DNA of 6,080 bases, from NCBI GenBank assembly GCA_030590275.1, contig JAUUYV010000121.1:1-6080 (forward strand), read 5' to 3'. Below the pieces are notes generated by a model, which made no database searches, was not told where the DNA came from, and saw nothing but the letters and a program-made list of their open reading frames with translations. Position 1 is the first letter of the stretch. Every line of letters begins with the position of its first letter. Below, in pieces: positions 1 through 5,354 of the stretch. A program made the position numbers and the translations under genes. Origin of the DNA: Porticoccaceae bacterium (GTDB lineage Bacteria > Pseudomonadota > Gammaproteobacteria > Pseudomonadales > Porticoccaceae).

Positions 1-386
1 AGTTGTGGCGGATAGCCGTCGAAAATCCAGAACTTACTCAGGGCTCGATACATAGTGTCGTTGCGGTCAGCGATAAAGGCATTGCTACCTCCGGCGATTA
101 CCGCAATTATTTCGAGCGCAACGGCATACGTTATTCTCATACGATTGATCCCCGTAATGGCCGTCCAATAACCCATAATCTGGCTTCGGTAACTGTATTT
201 GCTTCCACAGCGGCGGAAGCAGACGCTCTGGCCACTGGTTTTATGGTACTGGGTAAAGATGAAAGTCTGCGTATAGCTGAAGAGATGGAGTTGCCAGTCT
301 TTCTATTGGTCAAAGATGCAGAAGGTTTCAAAGAGTATTACACTAAGGCTTTTAAGCCCTATTTATCTGGACGTTCTAATGATTGA
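1..386 (+). CDS. apbE: FAD:protein FMN transferase ApbE, C-terminal part (5' end outside the window)
   Basis: This is the C-terminal part of a flavin transferase that uses FAD to attach FMN through a phosphoester bond to Thr or Ser residues of target proteins, such as NqrB and NqrC of the Na+-pumping NADH:quinone reductase. It normally acts on the periplasmic side as a lipoprotein. About 127 residues are visible of a family length near 330-350, so the lipoprotein signal and N-terminal half lie upstream. Seen motifs, numbered from the first complete codon at position 3: SGDYRNYF at 30-37, the HTIDPRNGRP block at 46-55 (family form HIIDPxTGxP) and EADALAT at 72-78, whose Asp74 and Thr78 match the family's Mg2+-binding residues. 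The TTG at position 3 is an internal Leu codon, not a start. The end overlaps nqrM by 8 bp, which implies translational coupling and an nqr operon context. The family call is firm; assignment to NQR rather than RNF rests on nqrM. Confidence 0.95.
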   Translation, partial: LWRIAVENPELTQGSIHSVVAVSDKGIATSGDYRNYFERNGIRYSHTIDPRNGRPITHNLASVTVFASTAAEADALATGFMVLGKDESLRIAEEMELPVFLLVKDAEGFKEYYTKAFKPYLSGRSND

Positions 387-636
387 GTTTTTTCTTGCGC
401 TGCTTGTTGTTGCGGTGTTGATTGCCGGAATGGCGATAGGTGTCTTAATGGGCCGCAAGCCACTGGCGGGTTCCTGTGGGGGAATGTCGGCGCTGGGGAT
501 GGAGGTCGCCTGTGACATTTGCGGTGGCGACGAGGCTAACTGTGAAGAAGTACAGAAAGAAGAAAGGGGCCATCCTGGAGACCGGAACAATGCCCTGGCC
601 TACGACGCGAGTCAAAAGAAAGAATATCAAAAATAA
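379..636 (+). CDS. nqrM: NqrM, assembly factor of the Na+-translocating NADH:quinone reductase
   Basis: This is an 85-aa small membrane protein needed to mature Na+-NQR; the family is thought to deliver iron to the Cys-liganded Fe centre between NqrD and NqrE. One N-terminal membrane helix spans about residues 3-24, ending at GRK. It is followed by SCGG (Cys33), and then Cys45, Cys48 (CDIC) and Cys55, giving the four conserved cysteines with the family's usual Cys33 position. The last 30 residues are charged and look disordered. The ATG at 379 is chosen because the membrane helix begins right there. The in-frame ATG at 316 would add 21 residues that merely overlap apbE. The Shine-Dalgarno is weak (GGA at 369-371), so translation probably depends on coupling to apbE, whose stop lies 8 bp inside this gene. 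No clear rho-independent terminator follows. Confidence 0.93.
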   Translation: MIEFFLALLVVAVLIAGMAIGVLMGRKPLAGSCGGMSALGMEVACDICGGDEANCEEVQKEERGHPGDRNNALAYDASQKKEYQK

Positions 637-703
637 TAGTTAGAATTCTTTTCCATTGCATACTCCCAGGCTGCTTGCAGGGCAGAAAAGGCCGCCAGTA
701 TCG

Positions 704-750
704 TATGAATGACATACCCTGTGAATGGCAAATATCCTATGAATGGAAAG
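704..750. repeat. Imperfect short tandem repeat, about 2.5 units of 16-18 bp
   Basis: Three successive segments start at about 704, 720 and 738 and share the core TRTGAATG followed by an A/C-rich tail (ACATACCC, GCAAATATCC, GAAAG). The repeat lies in the 146 bp gap between nqrM and the minus-strand 93-aa gene, where I find no gene. The copies are degenerate and no function is evident. Confidence 0.4.
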
Positions 751-752
751 AG

Positions 753-782
753 GCGCGCGCTCCGTGGTACTGCTCCGCGCGC
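753..782 (-). terminator. GC-rich hairpin at the 3' end of the 93-aa gene, possible weak terminator
   Basis: A perfect 7-bp stem (GCGCGCG at 753-759, CGCGCGC at 776-782) encloses a 16-nt loop. On the minus strand it begins directly at the stop codon of the 93-aa gene (785-783), the usual place for an intrinsic terminator. The following tract, CTCTTTCC, has only three consecutive T, so it may be inefficient or only stabilise the 3' end. It could also protect the mRNA of a transcript arriving from nqrM on the other strand. Confidence 0.35.
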
Positions 783-1064
783 TTAGTGCCGTTTATAGAC
801 CGAGTGCAGCACCTTATCGTGTTCAAAATAGACCACGTAACGTTCGTACTCCCAGGCGCTAATGGGCGGTTTGCCAACTGGGCCACGTATTGAGCCGGGT
901 TCGCCGAGACTGGTTTTGACCTGGGTTTTGGATGAGCCACGGTGTGGAGAAGGTACGGTTTTTTGGTCTGCTGCCTGTTGGCCGACCGGGACTTTAACGA
1001 CCTCGGCAAATGTGGCCGTGGCGGCAAACATCGACAAAATAACGACGATAACGAGATTTTTCAT
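783..1064 (-). CDS. Conserved secreted protein of unknown function, 93 aa
   Basis: Residues 1-20 form a typical Sec signal peptide: a Lys at position 2, a hydrophobic core and a likely cleavage after TFA-20. The mature part of about 73 residues would be periplasmic. No lipobox Cys is present. It carries a linker of about 20 residues, then RGSS at 42-45, LGEP at 53-56, GPVGKPP at 61-67, a W-E-Y triad at 71-73, and VYFE at 78-81 followed by HSV at 87-89. I recognise this pattern from small uncharacterised gammaproteobacterial proteins; the RGxS...LGEP part resembles the short helix-turn-helix of SmpA/BamE-like domains, which is inference. The ATG at 1064 is preferred over an in-frame GTG at 1076 because AGGTGG (1078-1073) sits 8 nt before the ATG and overlaps the GTG. 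It stands alone, divergent from lolC, with a GC hairpin at its stop. I assign no function. Confidence 0.85.
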   Translation of the reverse strand: MKNLVIVVILSMFAATATFAEVVKVPVGQQAADQKTVPSPHRGSSKTQVKTSLGEPGSIRGPVGKPPISAWEYERYVVYFEHDKVLHSVYKRH

Positions 1065-1153
1065 GGGATCCCCCACCTGGAGCTTATGGATATTTGGACG
1101 TTCGCATTTGGGGTACAGGCGTGTTTACCCGTAGTCCCGTTGCCAGCGTTCAA

Positions 1154-1159
1154 AGTATA
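1154..1159 (-). promoter_or_regulatory. Candidate -10 box for the 93-aa secreted protein gene
   Basis: On the minus strand 1159-1154 reads TATACT, five of six matches to the sigma-70 -10 consensus. No good -35 hexamer lies 16-18 nt upstream (nearest GTACTT), so the promoter would be weak or activator-dependent. Transcription would start near 1147, giving a leader of about 83 nt, which contains a small 5-bp inverted repeat (1111-1115 with 1126-1130). Confidence 0.35.
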
Positions 1160-1240
1160 GCGAGATTCTGTTTTGGAAGTACATAAATTAGGCCTTTGTT
1201 CGCTCCAGAAACCGGATTGATTTCACATACTTAGCACGAT

Positions 1241-1261
1241 CTTTTTAAATTCCGTAAAAAG
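1241..1261. repeat. A/T-rich inverted repeat upstream of lolC
   Basis: CTTTTT at 1241-1246 and AAAAAG at 1256-1261 are perfect 6-bp inverted arms around a 9-nt spacer. They lie about 35 bp upstream of the proposed lolC -35 hexamer in an A/T-rich stretch. The repeat could serve as an upstream activating (UP-like) element or a protein-binding site. It is not followed by a T tract in a position that would make it a terminator for any gene here. Confidence 0.3.
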
Positions 1262-1295
1262 GTTCTTTTAGATGAGGGTTTTTAGTGATTCGGGC

Positions 1296-1324
1296 TTGTT
1301 GCCGGCGCAAGGATTAGCTTTAAT
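1296..1324 (+). promoter_or_regulatory. Candidate sigma-70 promoter of lolCDE, abutting the start codon
   Basis: TTGTTG at 1296-1301 (three of six -35 matches) is separated by exactly 17 nt from TTTAAT at 1319-1324 (five of six -10 matches). A start six to seven bases after the -10 box falls on the A or T of the lolC ATG (1331-1332). The intervening discriminator CGCGCA is GC-rich, a feature often linked to ppGpp-sensitive promoters. The -35 is mediocre, and a promoter further upstream is equally possible. Confidence 0.35.
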
Positions 1325-1330
1325 CGCGCA

Positions 1331-2584
1331 ATGATTTCACACCTGCCCCTGTTCGTCGGTTTGCGCTATGCATTTAGTTATCGGCGGGACGGATTTTTGT
1401 CCTTTGTGTCGCTATTTTCACTCGGAGCTATGGCCCTGGGGGTGACAGTTTTGATCGTGGTGTTATCGGTCATGAATGGTTTTGATAGAGAAATAAAAAC
1501 TCGAATGCTCGATATAGTGCCTCATGCAAGTGTCTCACAACCTGGTGGGCTTGAGAATTGGCAGCAGCTTGCTGATCGCGTTAGAAGGTCCGCTCAAACT
1601 GCGTCAGAGCCTTCGGCCCCCATGGTTATTTCCCCCTATGTAGACGGTCAGGGGCTAGTGACATTTCAGGGGTCCTATCAGTCCATCAGTTTGCAGGGTG
1701 TATCGCAGCAGGATATCCACACCATGCTTGATCGGCATCTAATAGCCGGAGAACTGGATTTTTCTCACGGTCGCTTCGGTGTGGTTCTGGGTCGCTTACT
1801 GGCGCGCAACCTAGGTGTGGTTCCGGGCGATAAGGTTTTGGTAACTCTGCCTCAGTTGACGGTCACTCCGGCTGGTGCCTTTCCCCGAGTTAAGCATATG
1901 ACCATTGTTGGTGTGTTTGAGGTGGGTGGGCAGGTTGATAGCCATGTGGCCTTTGTTCATTTGCCAGATGCCCAGCGACTATTCCGTACTGGTGATCGAG
2001 TCGATGGCCTTAGAATCTGGCTGGAGGATCCCTACAATCTACGAGGTATTGTCCAGCTTCAATCTCAGTTAGGCGATGAATTTCAGGTTGTGACCTGGCA
2101 ACAGGAGGCTAGTGATTTATTTCATGCACTCAAGCTGGAAAAAGCCATGGTGGGCTTGTTGCTGTCTGTCATAGTCGCGGTTGCCGCCTTTAATATTGTT
2201 GCAGCGCTGGTATTAATGGTAAACGAGAAACGGGCCGACATTGCTGTATTACGAAGCTATGGAGCTAGCCCCGCTACGATTGCCGGAATTTTTCGGGTTC
2301 AGGGTTGTGTGCTTGGTATGGCGGGTATAGCGATAGGTCTGGTCTTTGGATGTCTATTGGCGATAAAGATAGGAGCAGTCGTGGCCTGGCTGGAATCCCT
2401 GTTCGGGTTTGCCGTATTTGATCCCAGTTTATTTTTTATTTCCGAATTACCGTCCCAGCTACAATGGCAGGATATTGGGGGAATAGTGACATGTGCATTA
2501 GTGCTAACGGTGGTCGCCACTGCTTATCCAGCCTGGCGCGCGAGCCGGGTAGATCCAGCGGAGGCTTTGCAAAGTGAGCACTGA
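1331..2584 (+). CDS. lolC: Lipoprotein-releasing ABC transporter permease LolC
   Basis: This 417-aa inner-membrane subunit of LolCDE belongs to the complex that releases mature outer-membrane lipoproteins to periplasmic LolA. It has the MacB/FtsX-type layout: first helix about 22-46 followed by the family signature SVMNGFDRE at 46-54, a large periplasmic domain about 55-268, then three helices about 273-297, 318-350 and 383-403. The segment 174-190 with TPAGAFPR at 179-186 matches the LolC 'Hook' that recruits LolA; the third gene lacks it, so I call this one LolC and not LolE. E. coli LolC is about 400 aa, so the length is normal. The ATG gives the family's usual N-terminus. The only purine-rich site (AAGGA, 1309-1313) is 17 nt away, too far for a normal Shine-Dalgarno, and no in-frame ATG, GTG or TTG exists between it and the upstream stop at 1286. 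The end overlaps lolD by 11 bp. Confidence 0.95.
   Translation: MISHLPLFVGLRYAFSYRRDGFLSFVSLFSLGAMALGVTVLIVVLSVMNGFDREIKTRMLDIVPHASVSQPGGLENWQQLADRVRRSAQTASEPSAPMVISPYVDGQGLVTFQGSYQSISLQGVSQQDIHTMLDRHLIAGELDFSHGRFGVVLGRLLARNLGVVPGDKVLVTLPQLTVTPAGAFPRVKHMTIVGVFEVGGQVDSHVAFVHLPDAQRLFRTGDRVDGLRIWLEDPYNLRGIVQLQSQLGDEFQVVTWQQEASDLFHALKLEKAMVGLLLSVIVAVAAFNIVAALVLMVNEKRADIAVLRSYGASPATIAGIFRVQGCVLGMAGIAIGLVFGCLLAIKIGAVVAWLESLFGFAVFDPSLFFISELPSQLQWQDIGGIVTCALVLTVVATAYPAWRASRVDPAEALQSEH
2560..2564 (+). promoter_or_regulatory. Shine-Dalgarno that fixes the GTG start of lolD
   Basis: GGAGG lies inside the 3' end of lolC, 9 nt before the GTG at 2574. It supports that non-ATG start over the next in-frame GTG at 2592. 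Confidence 0.7.
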
Positions 2585-3344
2585 GGTAGAAGTGGCAGCA
2601 GATGCCTCGCCGGCCTTGCAGTGCATATCGGTGCGTAAGTCCTACCGTCAGGGACCAGAGGAAGTGCTGGTGCTCGACGGCCTGGATATGACGGTCGCCA
2701 GGGGAGAAGTTCTGGGTATTGTGGGGAGTTCGGGTTCAGGTAAATCAACTCTGTTGAATTTATTGGGTGGCCTGGATCGACCAGATCAGGGCAGCATCGA
2801 AGTTCTGGGGCGCGACTTTGCCGAGATGTCGGAGTCAGAATGTGCCAGAGTGCGCAATCAGCACCTGGGTTTCGTGTACCAGTTTCATCATCTGTTAAGC
2901 GAATTCAACGCCCTTGAAAATACTGCCATGCCCTTATTGATCGCCGGTATGCCCCAGCGTCAGTTACAGGCACGGGCGAAAGAGTTGCTGGTGGCAGTGG
3001 GGCTGGAACATCGTCTTACACATCGACCTTCCGAGCTTTCCGGTGGCGAACGGCAGCGGGTTGCCATCGCCCGTGCTTTGGCAAACTATCCCGATTGCGT
3101 ACTGATGGATGAGCCAACTGGCAACCTTGATCGCCAAACGGCAGATCAGGTACTTGAGCTTTTACTCGATTTAAACCGTCGTCTGAATATCAGTTTTGTG
3201 ATTGTCTCCCACGATGAGCAGGTGGCAGGTCGTATGGATCGGGTCGTGGTTCTGGAGAACGGTGTGTTGAGCAATGGTTCGGTCGAAAAGAGCTCGCCCG
3301 ACAACCGTTTAAACCAGGCTTCACTCAATAAGGCCACGTCTTGA
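2574..3344 (+). CDS. lolD: Lipoprotein-releasing ABC transporter ATPase LolD
   Basis: This 256-aa cytoplasmic ATPase drives LolCDE; two copies hydrolyse ATP to push lipoproteins from the LolC/LolE core to LolA. All ABC motifs are intact: Walker A GSSGSGKST at 51-59, Q-loop Gln103, signature LSGGE at 155-159, Walker B VLMDEP at 176-181 with catalytic Glu180, D-loop GNLD at 183-186 and switch His213. The block after the Q-loop (QFHHLLSEF at 103-111, ALENT at 113-117) is the LolD-specific motif that docks to the permeases and separates it from MacB and FtsE ATPases. The start is GTG, supported by GGAGG at a 9-nt spacing. The first 14 residues and the Ser/Asn-rich last 20 or so exceed the roughly 230-aa E. 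coli length. It overlaps lolC by 11 bp and lolE by 4 bp, so the three subunits should be co-translated. Confidence 0.96.
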   Translation: MSTEVEVAADASPALQCISVRKSYRQGPEEVLVLDGLDMTVARGEVLGIVGSSGSGKSTLLNLLGGLDRPDQGSIEVLGRDFAEMSESECARVRNQHLGFVYQFHHLLSEFNALENTAMPLLIAGMPQRQLQARAKELLVAVGLEHRLTHRPSELSGGERQRVAIARALANYPDCVLMDEPTGNLDRQTADQVLELLLDLNRRLNISFVIVSHDEQVAGRMDRVVVLENGVLSNGSVEKSSPDNRLNQASLNKATS

Positions 3345-4594
3345 GTCGATATTATCCACTGTTGCTGGGTTGGCGTTTTTTCCGCACCGGCACCGGTAAT
3401 CGTCTGGTGTCCTTTGTTTCTTTGCTGGCGGTTGCAGGCCTGATTCTGGGTGTCGCATTGATGATTGTGGTGATGTCGGTGATGAACGGCTTCGACCGCG
3501 AGATGCGCACTCGTATCCTGGGGCTGGTACCCCATATCCAGTTAGTCGCTGAAGGTGGCATTGATGACTGGCAAAATCTGCGTGAAGAATTATTAGCCAG
3601 GCCTGAGGTCTCCTCGGTTGAGCCCTTTGTCCGCGTCGCTGGGTTGCTTAATTATCACGGCAGAGTTAAGGGTGTGGAGTTGCTGGGGATTGATGAGACG
3701 GCGGCGGGAAGCTACGCCAGGCTGGGCAATTTGAAGGAAAGAGTTGAAACCTCGGACGGTAAAAGCAACATTTTGTTGATCTCCGAAAAAATAGCCAATG
3801 AACTTCAGGTGCCAGTAGGTGCGCAAATTACACTACTGGCGCCGCGCTCCAATACTGGCCAGGGTTCTGCTACACCGGCGATGAAGGTATTCACTGTGGC
3901 TGGCTTCTTTAATAGCCGCACCACATTGGATAACACTCTGGCGATTACTACCCTGGGTACTGCCGCTAGCGTGGCTGGAATTGCTCCAGCAGCCGATGGT
4001 TCACTGGTTCCTCAGGGTTTACAGCTGGGAGTAGAGGACGTATTTCTGGCACGCAGCATTGCTTATGAGTTGCTTGATCTACTCCCCCCAGGGTTTGGTT
4101 TCGTGGACTGGATACAAACCCACGGAAACCTGTATCAGGCGATACAGATGTCCCGCAAAATGGTGGGCTTGCTGGTATTTGCAGTCATTGCCGTTGCCGT
4201 TTTTAACGTGGTCGCGATGTTGGTAATGACCGTCGTAGAGAAGCAGCCAGCCATTGCTATCTTAAAAACGCAGGGCGCGAGCCGCCGAGGTATCCTGGCT
4301 ACCTTTCTGGTTCAGGGCAGCCTGATTGGCCTGGTTGGTGTGAGCGTGGGAAGTTTACTCGGTGTGCTAGGTTCGCTATGGATAGATAACCTGGTGGCGC
4401 TGATCGAACGCCTGTTTGAGTTTCAGTTTTTGAATGTGGAGATATATCCCATCGACTACATCCCTGCAGATGTATGTATCCAGGATGTAGTACTGGTGAT
4501 TGCTGTAGCACTGGGTCTAAACCTGCTGGCGACACTGTATCCCGCCTGGAAAGCTGCCATGGTATTACCTGGGCAGGTTCTGCGTTACGAATAA
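3341..4594 (+). CDS. lolE: Lipoprotein-releasing ABC transporter permease LolE
   Basis: This is the second inner-membrane permease of LolCDE, 417 aa (E. coli LolE is about 414). It pairs with LolC and forms the lipoprotein-binding cavity. It has the same plan as LolC and is clearly its paralogue: helix about 22-46, SVMNGFDRE at 46-54, periplasmic domain about 55-270, helices about 273-297, 318-350 and 382-402, and an LRYE C-terminus. In place of the LolC Hook it has a Gly/Ser-rich stretch at 168-180 and the RTTLDNTLAI block at 193-202, which resembles the LolE QLD segment. The start is taken as TTG at 3341, forming TTGA with the lolD stop, with TAAGG (3329-3333) 7 nt upstream. No better ATG is available before the first helix. 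No convincing terminator follows; a T6 run at 4676-4681 is not preceded by a good stem. Confidence 0.94.
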   Translation: MSRYYPLLLGWRFFRTGTGNRLVSFVSLLAVAGLILGVALMIVVMSVMNGFDREMRTRILGLVPHIQLVAEGGIDDWQNLREELLARPEVSSVEPFVRVAGLLNYHGRVKGVELLGIDETAAGSYARLGNLKERVETSDGKSNILLISEKIANELQVPVGAQITLLAPRSNTGQGSATPAMKVFTVAGFFNSRTTLDNTLAITTLGTAASVAGIAPAADGSLVPQGLQLGVEDVFLARSIAYELLDLLPPGFGFVDWIQTHGNLYQAIQMSRKMVGLLVFAVIAVAVFNVVAMLVMTVVEKQPAIAILKTQGASRRGILATFLVQGSLIGLVGVSVGSLLGVLGSLWIDNLVALIERLFEFQFLNVEIYPIDYIPADVCIQDVVLVIAVALGLNLLATLYPAWKAAMVLPGQVLRYE

Positions 4595-4654
4595 GTTGGC
4601 TAATGTGCGTAGGGGATGCTGGAGAAAATAGTTGGTCTGGGTTCAGGGCTCAGT

Positions 4655-5179
4655 CTATGGATCGCTTGCTCGGAGTTTTTTACGAGTTTCCCAACGACGC
4701 ACTACCTTCCAGCGCCAAACTATCCGTATGCTCACAAACCCAATCAAGCCGCTGATCAGCCCAGTGACCAGGCTGCCGATAAAGAGCGGTGTTAAAAGCT
4801 CGGTTCCCTGGTGGCTCAACCAGGTCCAGTTGAACTCCCAGTTGACCAGGTCGGGGGGAGAGTTGAGTACCCACAAACCCACCTGGTAGCTCAGAACCAA
4901 CATTGGAATCATGGTGAGAGGGTTGCTGATCCATACCAGCACCAGGGCCAGGGGTAGATTGCAGCGCAACAAAATGGCCAGGAGTGCGACAATGGCCATA
5001 TGCCCGGGTAGGGGCAAAAAAGCACAGAATAAGCCTGCGAAAAACGCCACAGACACCGAGTGTTTGTTGAGATGGAACAAATGAGGATCACTAACGACAG
5101 CGCCGAGCCAGTGTAGAGCCTTGTGTTCCTCTATGGTTTGCGGCGTCGGTAGCCAACGGCGAAAAAATTGTCTAGGCAT
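4655..5179 (-). CDS. DUF2062 family membrane protein
   Basis: This 174-aa inner-membrane protein of the DUF2062 family has unknown biochemical function; the family often lies near lol, comEC or glycosyltransferase genes. Seen: a basic N-terminus (MPRQFFRRWLP), the family's HLNKHSV at 36-42 leading into a hydrophobic stretch about 43-70 with LPLPGH at 55-60, a second hydrophobic stretch about 75-104 with the SNPLT motif at 85-89, a third helix about 131-155, and a strongly basic tail (WRWKVVRRWETRKKLR, 156-170). The ATG at 5179 is chosen by family alignment; an upstream extension to a TTG at 5311 looks non-coding. This start has no Shine-Dalgarno: the preceding bases are CCTCCTT, the reverse of what is expected. 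The gene converges on lolE with 60 bp between stops and no clear terminator, and diverges from prpB. Confidence 0.88.
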   Translation of the reverse strand: MPRQFFRRWLPTPQTIEEHKALHWLGAVVSDPHLFHLNKHSVSVAFFAGLFCAFLPLPGHMAIVALLAILLRCNLPLALVLVWISNPLTMIPMLVLSYQVGLWVLNSPPDLVNWEFNWTWLSHQGTELLTPLFIGSLVTGLISGLIGFVSIRIVWRWKVVRRWETRKKLRASDP

Positions 5180-5232
5180 AAGGAGGTTGTGAATAGATGC
5201 GCGGGTATTATGCCGAATTTCTAACGAAATAG
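5179..5232 (+). other. Strong Shine-Dalgarno plus 11-codon ORF upstream of prpB, possible leader peptide
   Basis: TAAGGAGGT at 5179-5187 is a nine-base perfect complement to the 16S rRNA 3' end. It sits 9 nt before an ATG (5197-5199) that opens the reading frame [11 protein letters not shown], with its stop at 5230-5232. It lies antisense to the 5' leader of the DUF2062 gene and about 120 bp upstream of prpB. There is no run of regulatory codons and I find no clear attenuator after it, so it may be chance. The SD and ATG spacing is nevertheless better than that of most genes in the window. Confidence 0.2.
5207..5212 (-). promoter_or_regulatory. Candidate -10 box for the DUF2062 gene
   Basis: On the minus strand 5212-5207 reads CATAAT, five of six matches to the -10 consensus. 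It would start a transcript near 5200 with a leader of about 20 nt. No recognisable -35 lies 16-18 nt upstream. The overlapping plus-strand TATTAT (5206-5211) is also -10-like, again without a -35. Confidence 0.25.
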
Positions 5233-5354
5233 GCTCATGGATTAGCGATTTATTGCTTTTAGTGGCAAAATTGCGTCCCCGCAGGACTCGCCCCACAAGG
5301 GTTAAGGCCAATCGGTTATCCGGCCTGGTTCAGCATCTAGTCAAGGCAAGATAT

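Noticed and set aside
659..707. Loose inverted repeat ATACT/AGTAT as a terminator for nqrM
   Set aside because: The arms are five bases with a 32-nt interior and there is no T tract after it.
661..857. 11-bp direct repeat TACTCCCAGGC at 661-671 and 847-857, with a minus-strand reading around 640-750 that also gives A-W-E-Y
   Set aside because: The repeat is short and does not extend on either side, and the minus-strand reading has no credible start or SD. It is too weak to call a duplicated gene fragment.
1065..1076. GTG start at 1076 adding four residues to the 93-aa protein
   Set aside because: The GTG lies within the Shine-Dalgarno of the ATG at 1064, and the signal peptide begins normally at that ATG.
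675..1160. Several plus-strand open frames across the 93-aa gene region
   Set aside because: They lie antisense to a minus-strand gene with a signal peptide, SD and conserved motifs; their translations show no domain features.
1331..4594. MacB-type macrolide exporter or FtsEX instead of LolCDE
   Set aside because: Two separate about 417-aa permeases flank a LolD with the QFHHLL motif, and the first carries the LolC Hook; MacB is a single fused chain and FtsX is shorter.
4474..4889. Plus-strand open frames overlapping the end of lolE and the DUF2062 gene
   Set aside because: They overlap well-supported genes in other frames and show no recognisable features.
5261..5280. Sigma-54 promoter for prpB at TGGCAAAATTGC
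   Set aside because: The GG and GC dinucleotides are 7 nt apart instead of the required 10.
5180..5311. N-terminal extension of the DUF2062 protein to a TTG at 5311
   Set aside because: The added 44 residues resemble no part of the family, while the MPRQFFRRWLP start matches its usual N-terminus.
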